DNA of 15,762 bases from NCBI GenBank assembly GCA_000432135.1, contig HF990554.1, positions 1 through 15,762 of the forward strand, read 5' to 3'. Within the stretch, counting starts at the first letter, position 1. Each line of letters begins with the position of its first letter. Source of the stretch: Firmicutes bacterium CAG:124. GTDB taxonomy: Bacteria; Bacillota; Clostridia; Oscillospirales; Oscillospiraceae. This document shows, one piece after another, positions 1-5,883 of the stretch. The translations under genes were made by a program, and so were the position numbers. Below the pieces are notes generated by a model. The model had not been told where the DNA came from, did no database searches, and saw only the letters and a list, made by a program, of their open reading frames with translations.

Positions 1-29
1 TCACATCATGAGTTTTCAGATACACCCTA
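1..29. mobile_element. Possible insertion sequence end at window edge
   Basis: The first bases contain GAGTTTTCAGATACACCCTA (about 10-29), which resembles the terminal inverted repeats I recall for IS5-like elements of gut Clostridia. It sits exactly where the reading frame of the adjacent minus-strand gene (start 137) stops after 36 codons, as expected if an element had inserted into that gene. Only one end would be inside the window. No transposase, second repeat or target duplication can be seen, so this is inference from one motif and its position. Confidence 0.3.
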
Positions 30-137
30 GGCAAGATAGCCCTCGCCCCGTTCGCTTGTTGCGTAGAGGATCCCGCCCCGCAGTGCCATGCGCACGTAGC
101 CGCAAATGACGCGCTCGTCCAGCTCTGTGACCTTCAT
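27..137 (-). pseudogene. 3'-truncated gene, 36 codons left (GNAT-like start?)
   Basis: The frame opens with ATG at 137, preceded by GGGAGG with a proper 6-nt spacing, and overlaps the methyltransferase stop as ATGA, so it was a translated operon member. It reads 36 residues (starting MKVTELDERVICGYVRMALR and ending SERGEGYLA) and then hits TAG at 27-29. The ending LYATSERGEGYLA resembles the first beta strands of a small acetyltransferase, but this is too short to assign a family. The abrupt stop beside an IS-like terminal sequence suggests the rest was displaced by an insertion. An authentic 36-residue peptide is the less likely alternative. Confidence 0.5.
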
Positions 138-748
138 ACCGATTCCTCCCGTTTCTGAAGCACGGCCACCGCGCACGGGATCCGCCCCTCGCAGAGCGTA
201 TATTCCGCGTCCGGATATCCGGCTTCCGCGAAGAACTGCCGGTAGGTGTCCGGCGTGAACTCGCGCTTGAAGTCCGCGCCCGCCTTCCCGACCGCGCCGG
301 AGACGCGGTTCGTCGTGCCCTTGTCCGTCCGGTTCATGTAGGTGGGGATGATGAGCCTGTCGCCGGGGCGGCAGACCCGCTCCAGTTCCTGCAGCGCCCG
401 GTACGGCTCGTCCAGCAGGTGGATGACGTTCGCGGCCACGACCGCGTCAAAGCTTTCGTCCGGGTAATCCAGATGGAGAATGTCAGCCTGCGCAAGCTGC
501 ACATTGCCGAATTTGGCGCACTTTTTCTTTGCCCGGCGCAGCATCGCTGCAGAAAAATCCGTGGCGGTCAGGCGCTTGCAGCGCGGCGCGATCACAGCGG
601 TGAGCAGCCCCGTGCCGCAGGCGCATTCCAGCACGTCGTCAGCCGGAGAGATCAGCTCCCCGACCGCGGCGCACAGCGCCCGGTTCGCCTTTCGGTTGAT
701 GCCGTCTGCAAAAATGTCGTAGAGCCACGCAACGTTGTCCCAGAACAT
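134..748 (-). CDS. Class I SAM-dependent methyltransferase
   Basis: The product is 204 residues, a small cytoplasmic class I (Rossmann-fold) methyltransferase of the type-11/25 style. Motif I is ECACGTG at about residues 41-47, the acidic residue after strand 2 is in TATDF (D64), AQADI at 87-91 is the adenine-side loop, and DAVVAANVIHLLDEP at 101-115 is motif IV and the following helix. Substrate cannot be read from the sequence. The start at 748 is chosen because GGAGG lies 8 nt before this ATG and the protein then opens at MFWDNVAWLYD, typical for the family. The open frame continues upstream to 946, but that part overlaps the preceding gene and has no protein-like composition. The gene ends in an ATGA overlap with the next frame. 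It is the only intact gene in a decaying cluster. Confidence 0.85.
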   Translation of the reverse strand: MFWDNVAWLYDIFADGINRKANRALCAAVGELISPADDVLECACGTGLLTAVIAPRCKRLTATDFSAAMLRRAKKKCAKFGNVQLAQADILHLDYPDESFDAVVAANVIHLLDEPYRALQELERVCRPGDRLIIPTYMNRTDKGTTNRVSGAVGKAGADFKREFTPDTYRQFFAEAGYPDAEYTLCEGRIPCAVAVLQKREESV

Positions 749-768
749 GAAGGCTTCCTCCGTCCGTC

Positions 769-1083
769 TTATTTGCCTCTGAGCTTCAGGCAGAAATCGC
801 AGCAGTCGCCCCCGCGTCCAAGCGTCTTGGTGCGGTGCCAGTAGAGCTTGGGGTGCAGGCCGTCGTAGGTGATATCGTCGCTGTCGCAGAAGCAGCGGCA
901 CAGCTCCGGACAGCCGTAGTGCACGCTGGCGTCGTGATACGGGCATTTCGTCATGTCGATGCGCCAGACGCCGCCGGTGGTCTGGATATCCCGCGACGCA
1001 AAGCCCGCCGTCACGCCGAACAGCTTCGGCGCCTGCGCTGAGAAGATCCCCGGCACCTTTTTATAAAGGCCGGGAATGCGCAT
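769..1083 (-). pseudogene. 5'-truncated ATC hydrolase-like protein
   Basis: The remaining frame gives about 104 residues that match, by recall, the C-terminal half of the L-2-amino-thiazoline-4-carboxylic acid hydrolase family. The Cys-rich segment CPYHDASVHYGCPELCRCFC, the following CDSDDITYDGLHPKL, and the ending TLGRGGDCCDFCL are the family's signature order. Family members are usually around 200 residues or more, so about the first half is absent. The ATG at 1083 has no ribosome binding site and the frame is open only back to a TAA seven codons earlier, so this looks like a deletion product rather than a short gene. Its stop lies 20 bp before the methyltransferase start, the spacing of a former operon. 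Substrate of the intact relative is unknown here. Confidence 0.65.
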
Positions 1084-1123
1084 GAGGCGAAGTCGTGTTA
1101 ATTACCAACTGCCCCCCGGTGCT

Positions 1124-1481
1124 TTACCGGCCCACGCCCTTCAGCAGGCCTGCTTTCGCCCGCTCCGGCGTGTCGTCGGACTCGTCGTAAGCGTCGTAGG
1201 GGGCGGCTGGGTCGTGGACGCGTTTTTTGAACGGGGAGCAGAGCTGGTCCTTGTGGGCGAAGGCGAATTCGAAATTGTCCGTCCAGCCGGTCGTAGTGAT
1301 ACCCGACGTCGATCATGATGGGAACATCGCCCTTCCGATAAAAGAAGATGTTCGCCACCCACTCCCGGACGCAGGCAACATTCTCGTCGATCCAGCCGGT
1401 ATTCGGCGGCTTGAAGATCTCCTTGCCCCGGTACATCCTGCTCATTTCCTTCTTCTGAAATTCCGTTGCTTTCCTTGACAT
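1124..1481 (-). pseudogene. Metallo-beta-lactamase-fold hydrolase, internal deletion
   Basis: The ATG at 1481 follows GGGGGAG by 3-4 nt. The first ~66 residues (including KEIFKPPNTGWIDENVACVR and IMIDVGYHYDRL) match the opening of a family of MBL-fold hydrolases. The reading frame then turns into arginine/proline-rich noise. A second frame, offset by one, takes over at about 1292 and reads TGWTDNFEFAF, DQLCSPFKKRVHDP and DAYDESDDTPERA to a TAA at 1124-1126, which fits the C-terminal end of the same family. The whole middle, including the expected HxHxDH metal motif, is missing. The two parts meet in ACCGGCTGG (minus strand; 1283-1291), which could encode both DRL and TGW, pointing to a microhomology deletion. 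The family call for the second part is from memory. Confidence 0.6.
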
Positions 1482-1544
1482 ACGCTCCCCCAGTTCCGGG
1501 CCGTCCCAGAAACAGCCCTGTGTTTTTTCTGTCAGGCGCACTAG

Positions 1545-1560
1545 GTTAGATGCGTCTAAC
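1545..1560. promoter_or_regulatory. Palindromic operator-like site
   Basis: GTTAGATGCGTCTAAC is an inverted repeat with 6-bp arms GTTAGA/TCTAAC around 4 bp. It lies about 64 bp upstream of the start of the decayed MBL-fold gene and would control that cluster. The shape suits a dimeric repressor (TetR, MarR or DtxR-like), but I cannot assign one. No convincing -35/-10 pair was found around it. Confidence 0.4.
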
Positions 1561-1602
1561 TCATGCGTATACCCAACTGTGCCTCCTGATTCAGTTTAGC
1601 AC

Positions 1603-1632
1603 GCGGCTCCGGCAGTTTCAGGCCGGAGCCGC
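1603..1632. terminator. Hairpin after amidase fusion gene
   Basis: A perfect 11-bp GC-rich stem (GCGGCTCCGGC and its complement) with an 8-nt loop lies 22 bp past the stop of the amidase fusion gene. The T-run (TGCTTTTT, 1633-1640) is on the plus-strand side, so it is a textbook terminator only for plus-strand transcription. For the minus-strand gene it is a strong stem without a U-tail. It may work in both directions or only block read-through. Confidence 0.6.
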
Positions 1633-1654
1633 TGCTTTTTGCGTGAAATACCGG

Positions 1655-3283
1655 TCAGCTGCAAAGCTTCTCTGCGGCGGTGCGGGCGAGGGTGATGCAG
1701 GTCCGGATCGCAGTTTGGTAATCTGCGGGATCGTTGCAGATGATGCAGAGCAGGAAATCCGTCTGCGGGGTAAAGACGATGCCCACGTCCGCGCAGCACA
1801 GGCCGAGCAGATCGCCGGTTTTATGGGCGCACTGCGTGCCTTCCGGCAGGCCCTGCGGGATGCGGTCGTTCACCTGCTGGGCAAGCAGGTGCGCAAGCAT
1901 CTGCTCCGAGGCCTCCTGCGAAACGCACTGCCGGTTGTAGACCAGCCGTAAAAACGCCGCGCAGTCCTCCGCGCTGACGTAGTTCTGCGTCCCGTTTTCC
2001 ACGAGCATCAGGCGGTTATAGCGCACGGCGGTGCAGTCGATGGAAGCGGCGAAGCGCTCCACGGCGGCGCGGCCGTCCGCTTCGCTGCCTCCGCCGAGCA
2101 GGCAGGTCAGCTCATTTGCGGCGGCATTGTCGCTGACGCTGATCATCTGGCAAATAGCGTCCTCCTGCGCGCCGGGCGTCAGGGTCCCGCTGCGCTCCGC
2201 GTCATAGACCGCACCCATGATAAACAGCTTGATGAGGCTTGCCGACACCATCTGCGGCGCGTCAGGGTCGATATTTTCCTGCACATGGGCATACGTGCCC
2301 TCCTGCAGCCGCTCTGCCCAGATATCCCATTTGTCGCTGCTTCCCTGCAGCTGCTCCCGCAGCGCCTCGGCCAGCACCGCGTCCTCCGTCAGGGACTGCC
2401 TTTGCAGCCTTCTAAAGTAAGCGTCAACGCCGTCGGCGATCCCGGCTGCGATCTTTGCCCGGTACGCATCCGTCGCCATTGCCTCGTCCTCGGCCGGGTT
2501 GGTCATAAAGCCCATTTCCACGATGGTGACCGGGACCTCGCTGTAATTGATGCCGGTCATGGTGTCCGTCTGCCAGAGCGTCCGCTCGTTCTGCGGCTTG
2601 TCAAGCGCTGCGCCAAGCCGCTCGAGCACGCAGTCGGACAGGGCGCGGCTTTTTTCATATAACGCGCCGTTATACGGGTTCGACGGCGTCATGCAGATGG
2701 TCATGATCCCGCTGGCGGCGGCGCTTTCGCTTGCGTTGGCATGGACGCGGATGAACGCGCCGGCCTGCTGCGTGTTCGCGATCTGCGCGCGCTCGGCGTT
2801 GGATATGGAAACGTCGTTCTCCGTCCGCGTCATGACGACCGTATAGCCGCGCGCCGTAAGCTCCTGCTGCAAAAGCAGCGAGACGGCCAGATTCAGCTCG
2901 TATTCCGGGATCCCGGTCGACACGCCGGTCGTTCCGGCGGAAACGCGGGTTTTCAGCTCCGTGCTTCCCGGGCCGACCGGCTCCTTGCCGTAATCGGCAT
3001 TCAGCTGGTGTCCGGCGTCAATGACAATACACGGCTTTTCGGTCTGCACGGCCTCCGGCACGGGGGTCTGTGTCTGCACGGGCTCCGCCTCCTCCGGTTC
3101 CTTCTCCGGCTGCTCCGGAACGGAAGGCTCCTCCGGCTCGGCGGGCTGGACCTCCTCCGGTGCGGCAGGCTCCGGCCCGGCGGAGATCGTCGTTTCCCCG
3201 ATCCTATGCAGTCCGAAAAGCAGACCGCCCGCTGCAAGCAGCACGGCTGCCGCCAGAGCCGCCGCAATGATCTTCTTTTTCAT
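1655..3283 (-). CDS. Cell-wall amidase fused to serine beta-lactamase-like domain
   Basis: The product is 542 residues. Residues 1-4 are basic, 5-24 form a membrane anchor or signal segment, and 36-83 form a Pro/Glu-rich spacer. Residues 84-292 are an Amidase_3 domain (N-acetylmuramoyl-L-alanine amidase, zinc-dependent): IVIDAGH (H92), E127 in GIPEYELNL, H181 in RVHANAS and the catalytic-type E256 in EMGFMTN. Residues about 300-540 are a class A beta-lactamase/serine-peptidase-like domain with SLIK (S349, K352), SDN (384-386) and KTG (488-490). The usual Ω-loop ExxLN is not evident; ENGTQNY at 429-435 sits there instead, so a peptidoglycan peptidase or binding role fits better than antibiotic hydrolysis. 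It acts outside the membrane on peptidoglycan. An AGGA sequence precedes the start, and the gene follows the zinc-ribbon gene by 31 bp in one operon. Confidence 0.85.
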   Translation of the reverse strand: MKKKIIAAALAAAVLLAAGGLLFGLHRIGETTISAGPEPAAPEEVQPAEPEEPSVPEQPEKEPEEAEPVQTQTPVPEAVQTEKPCIVIDAGHQLNADYGKEPVGPGSTELKTRVSAGTTGVSTGIPEYELNLAVSLLLQQELTARGYTVVMTRTENDVSISNAERAQIANTQQAGAFIRVHANASESAAASGIMTICMTPSNPYNGALYEKSRALSDCVLERLGAALDKPQNERTLWQTDTMTGINYSEVPVTIVEMGFMTNPAEDEAMATDAYRAKIAAGIADGVDAYFRRLQRQSLTEDAVLAEALREQLQGSSDKWDIWAERLQEGTYAHVQENIDPDAPQMVSASLIKLFIMGAVYDAERSGTLTPGAQEDAICQMISVSDNAAANELTCLLGGGSEADGRAAVERFAASIDCTAVRYNRLMLVENGTQNYVSAEDCAAFLRLVYNRQCVSQEASEQMLAHLLAQQVNDRIPQGLPEGTQCAHKTGDLLGLCCADVGIVFTPQTDFLLCIICNDPADYQTAIRTCITLARTAAEKLCS

Positions 3284-3314
3284 ATCCTGATCTCAGACTC
3301 CATTTCCAAATTCC

Positions 3315-4529
3315 TTAATAGTATGATTTTCCGAATTTCCGCTTCTCATATCCGAGCATGAAGGTCACGTTATAGAGCTCATCCTCGGATAAGTAGCTGT
3401 TCTGGTTCGCGTCAAATACGGATGCATCGATGGACGGGTAGTACCAGTCCTTTTCCGCAAAATACGCGGCGATGTCTTTATTCTTAAAGCGCCGTCCGTG
3501 GCGGGCATAGATCTCGTTGCGCGCAAGGCAGAGCTGCTGATGGGAAAGGCCCTCCAGATCCGCCTCGGTCAGCCGGCGCTCCGCGCTCTGCGGGAGAATA
3601 TACGCACTGACGGGCTGTGTCAGCACATTGTTGCAGGACGCACGCGAAAGGAACGCCGAGGCGAGGTCCTCATAGGCCGACGTATGCAGCATGGAGCTGT
3701 CCGGATATTCGAACATGAAGTAATACGCATACAGATCACCCCACGTCTCATAGACGGACATCCGCCTGCCGCTTCCGGTGCAGGTATAGCGGCGGCTGTT
3801 TTCCGTCTCCTGCATGGAAGCCTCGTCCACGTAAAAGCCATAGGCAGTGCACAGGCGGCTGCTGCCGGGATCGCCGGCCATGTCGACCGGCGCTTCCCAG
3901 ACGCGGACGAGCATATCGAGCGTCTGCGCATAATAGCAGTAGATGTTTCCGTTCACGGAGAAGCCGATTGGCGTTTCCACAAATCCCTCCGGCACGGAAA
4001 AATACAAATCATAATCGCCGGTCACGACCACCCAGTTCAGCTGACCGGGCTGAAGCTCCAGAATACGATCCGGCTGGTACGCCCCGGCATCCTCCTCCGG
4101 CTCCTCCTGCGCGGGTGCTTCCTGCATGGGCGCTTCGGGCGCGGTATCCTGCGGCGCAGGCTGTTCAGGGGTATCCTGCGGCGCGGCTTCCGCTATGGTT
4201 TCCGTATATGCCGGTTCCTGCACGGCGTCCTTTTCCCCGCGCAGCTCCAGGATCAGCTTGACCGCCAGCGCCACGCCAACCAGCAGGACCAGGCTTGCAG
4301 CCACAGCAAGCAGCACGGTCTTTCCATTGCCCGGCTTTTTCTGTCTGGGTCTGACAGGGCCGCCGGCAGCGCCTCTGCCGCTGTTCATATCCCCATAGTG
4401 ATAGCTGTCAACCGTCGGCTCGGCGGAACCGAACATATCCTCACCGCTGCCGACAGGCATCCCGCACTTGCCGCAGAAATTCCCCGACGGCGGGAGCTGC
4501 GCCCCGCAGTATTTGCAATATCGTTCCAT
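3315..4529 (-). CDS. Zinc-ribbon membrane protein with YARHG-like domain
   Basis: The product is 404 residues. An N-terminal zinc ribbon has four cysteines (C5, C8, C19, C22: CKYCGAQ and FCGKCG). A low-complexity cytosolic stretch follows, then one membrane helix at about 71-94 and a Pro/Glu/Gln/Ala-rich spacer to about 150. An extracytoplasmic domain of about 160 residues follows, and the C-terminal segment from about 320 (LTEADLEGLSHQQLCLARNE, then IYARHGRRF and WYYPSID) matches the YARHG domain, an uncharacterised module of surface or secreted bacterial proteins. The start at 4529 is preferred over an in-frame start five codons earlier because GGGAGG lies 7 nt before it. It is co-oriented with the amidase fusion 31 bp downstream, suggesting envelope sensing or maintenance. 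The function itself is unknown. Confidence 0.8.
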   Translation of the reverse strand: MERYCKYCGAQLPPSGNFCGKCGMPVGSGEDMFGSAEPTVDSYHYGDMNSGRGAAGGPVRPRQKKPGNGKTVLLAVAASLVLLVGVALAVKLILELRGEKDAVQEPAYTETIAEAAPQDTPEQPAPQDTAPEAPMQEAPAQEEPEEDAGAYQPDRILELQPGQLNWVVVTGDYDLYFSVPEGFVETPIGFSVNGNIYCYYAQTLDMLVRVWEAPVDMAGDPGSSRLCTAYGFYVDEASMQETENSRRYTCTGSGRRMSVYETWGDLYAYYFMFEYPDSSMLHTSAYEDLASAFLSRASCNNVLTQPVSAYILPQSAERRLTEADLEGLSHQQLCLARNEIYARHGRRFKNKDIAAYFAEKDWYYPSIDASVFDANQNSYLSEDELYNVTFMLGYEKRKFGKSYY

Positions 4530-4629
4530 TTCTTTTCCTCCCATTCGTTCTGTCTGTCCCGGCTCTTATAACCGCGGCGTCCCCGCCTGGTTCATGAGGG
4601 AAAATTCAGGCAAATCCTACTTATCATTA

Positions 4630-4658
4630 ACTTTAACACGCCGTCCCGGAAAAGTCCA
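4630..4658 (-). promoter_or_regulatory. Candidate sigma-A promoter of envelope operon
   Basis: Read on the minus strand, TGGACT (4658-4653) and TAAAGT (4635-4630) are separated by exactly 17 nt, and the -10 is preceded by TGT, an extended -10 element. Each hexamer matches the consensus at four of six positions. Transcription would start near 4623, giving a leader of about 95 nt before the zinc-ribbon protein start. The call rests on sequence match only. Confidence 0.4.
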
Positions 4659-4708
4659 CGCCTTTCGGTGAGAAATTCCAGAACTGGTATATCCGCGCCA
4701 AACCGAAA

Positions 4709-4740
4709 CGCCGCATTCCGGCTTTCATCGGAATGCGGCG
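4709..4740. terminator. 12-bp perfect hairpin
   Basis: CGCCGCATTCCG pairs with its perfect complement at 4729-4740 around an 8-nt loop. The plus-strand side continues CATTTGTTTT and the minus-strand side GTTTCGGTTT, both moderately T-rich, so it could end transcription in either direction. On the minus strand it would follow the remnant gene that stops at 4768. Confidence 0.6.
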
Positions 4741-4752
4741 CATTTGTTTTCC

Positions 4753-4767
4753 AGCCGGTCCCCGGCT
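4753..4767. terminator. Small hairpin beside a T-rich run
   Basis: AGCCGG and CCGGCT pair around TCC, followed on the plus strand by TTATTTT. It lies directly after the minus-strand remnant's stop codon and 12 bp from the larger hairpin. The stem is short, so it may be an accessory structure only. Confidence 0.35.
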
Positions 4768-4890
4768 TTATTTTCGCGTCTCGTCATGGCCCTCGGCGGC
4801 GATCATGTGCATGGCGTGCTCCAGCGCACCGATGACGGCGGCAAGGTTTTCCCGCACGGCATCAAGGCGGCTGGTGCAGATATCGTCGCC
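4768..4890 (-). pseudogene. 3' remnant of an unrecognised gene
   Basis: A minus-strand frame reads about 40 residues, DICTSRLDAVRENLAAV followed by IGALEHAMHMIAAEGHDETR and K, ending in TAA at 4768-4770. The amphipathic, alanine/leucine/glutamate-rich pattern and codon use look like the end of a real protein. No start codon with a ribosome binding site exists, and upstream the frame runs into the antisense of the plus-strand molybdopterin remnant. The right boundary, about 4890, is an estimate. I do not recognise the family. Confidence 0.4.
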
Positions 4891-5099
4891 TGCCGGGCGC
4901 GATGTTCCTGCTCGGCTATTTTGAGGACGGCACGCCCGTCATGGGCCTGCCCGGCTGCGTCATGTACGCGGGCGCGACGGTCTTCGATCTGATGCTGCCC
5001 AAAATCGCGGCGGATGTACCCGTCACGCGCGCCGACATCGCCGCGCTGGGTGAAGGCGGATTGTGCCTCGGCTGCGCAGAATGCCATTATGTGTCTTAA
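4890..5099 (+). pseudogene. C-terminal remnant of molybdopterin-binding protein
   Basis: The plus-strand frame reads LPGAMFLLGYFEDGTPVMGL, then PGCVMYAGATVFDLMLPKI, TRADIAALGEGGLCLGC and AECHYVS to a TAA. This matches, by recall, the C-terminal end of the MoeA/MoaB-like molybdopterin-binding proteins found near xanthine-dehydrogenase-type genes in Clostridia. Those proteins are around 340 residues and end in a few more residues after the CxxCH segment, so both ends are lost here. Upstream, GIKAAGADIV can be read in another plus frame at about 4857-4886, which may be the preceding piece of the same gene joined by a short frame-changing deletion. It is the only plus-strand gene trace in the window and cannot be functional. 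Confidence 0.6.
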
Positions 5100-5205
5100 C
5101 GGCACATACCCTTTTTGTCAGCAACCCTTGTTCGGCAACTGCCATATTATTTGTTTCGTGAAACCTGTTTTATGGACAGCTACCTCCGGGGAGGATTTTT
5201 ATATT

Positions 5206-5883
5206 TTACGCCTCAAGGCTCGACGGATACTGCTCCAGCAGAGAGACGTTCGGGAGTTCTGCGCCGAAGCGGGCCATGCTGCGTTCGCATTTGCGGCGGA
5301 TGCCGCAGACGTCCTTTTCGTCGACCGGAATGTGATAAATATAGTTTTTCACTGCCGCCTCCAGCAGCAGCTCCCGCGTCTCGGGATGGGACAGATACTG
5401 CCCGTTCCAGAACGCCGCGTCCGCCCGGCGGCCATGCAGAATGGCGCGGTGGCGTTCCGTGTCGATCTGCGCGTCGGCAGTCACATAAATGCTTTTTCCG
5501 GCAGCGGAGATCCAGTATACAGCGTGCGGGGCTTCGGCCATACCCGGAACGGGGATGTGCGGAAAGCGGCTGCATTCGACCGTAAACGGGCCAAGCTGCA
5601 TCATCAGGCGCTCCGGCGTGTTCGGCTGCAGAAGGAAAACCGGCGCGCCGCAGGCCGCGCGGAGCTGCTCCGCGCGGCTGGCGCTGTAATGGTCGGGGTG
5701 CGCGTGGGTAAACAGGACGCCGCAGACGGCGTCATAGGGCGGCTCGCCTGCCAGCATTTTCGCAAAGACTTCAGGCGGCAGGCCGTAATAGCAGCGGAAC
5801 TGCTTGTTGAGCGCGTCGATCAGGAGCGCGCTCCCATCCTGCTCCAGCACAAGGCCGCAGCTGCTGACGAGTGTGATCCTCAT
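5206..5883 (-). CDS. Small metallo-beta-lactamase-fold hydrolase
   Basis: The product is 225 residues, with the metal-binding motif THAHPDH at 59-65 (H60, H62, D64, H65) after a strand-rich start MRITLVSSCGLVLEQDGSAL. Later candidate ligands are H109 in FPHIPV, D137 in TADAQ and H184 in IYHIPV. There is no signal peptide, so it is cytosolic. The family covers many hydrolase and phosphodiesterase activities and the substrate cannot be read here. The start codon overlaps the ligA stop as ATGA, indicating translational coupling, and it is the last gene of the pcrA-yunB-ligA unit. Its length is near that of other single-domain members. No clear terminator follows; 5100-5205 holds only weak small hairpins. 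Confidence 0.8.
   Translation of the reverse strand: MRITLVSSCGLVLEQDGSALLIDALNKQFRCYYGLPPEVFAKMLAGEPPYDAVCGVLFTHAHPDHYSASRAEQLRAACGAPVFLLQPNTPERLMMQLGPFTVECSRFPHIPVPGMAEAPHAVYWISAAGKSIYVTADAQIDTERHRAILHGRRADAAFWNGQYLSHPETRELLLEAAVKNYIYHIPVDEKDVCGIRRKCERSMARFGAELPNVSLLEQYPSSLEA

Larger units (their letters stand above)
4530..4767. other. Non-coding gap before the envelope operon
   Basis: No open frame here looks protein-like. The gap holds two hairpins (4709-4740 and 4753-4767), a candidate promoter for the minus-strand envelope operon (4630-4658) and a leader of about 95 bases up to the GGGAGG at about 4537-4542. I see nothing else in it. Confidence 0.6.

Noticed and set aside
749..946. N-terminal extension of the methyltransferase to 946
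   Set aside because: The extra 66 codons overlap the ATC-hydrolase-like frame, are Arg/Leu-rich noise, and the GGAGG site lies before the internal ATG at 748.
4803..5105. Minus-strand open frame of 100 codons
   Set aside because: It is the antisense of the molybdopterin remnant in a frame different from the minus-strand remnant that ends at 4768, and has no family-like content.
5154..5205. Small inverted repeats GTTTC/GAAAC and CCTCC/GGAGG near T-rich sequence
   Set aside because: Stems are five base pairs or less, and the T-rich run is on the wrong side for the minus-strand operon, so no terminator call is made.
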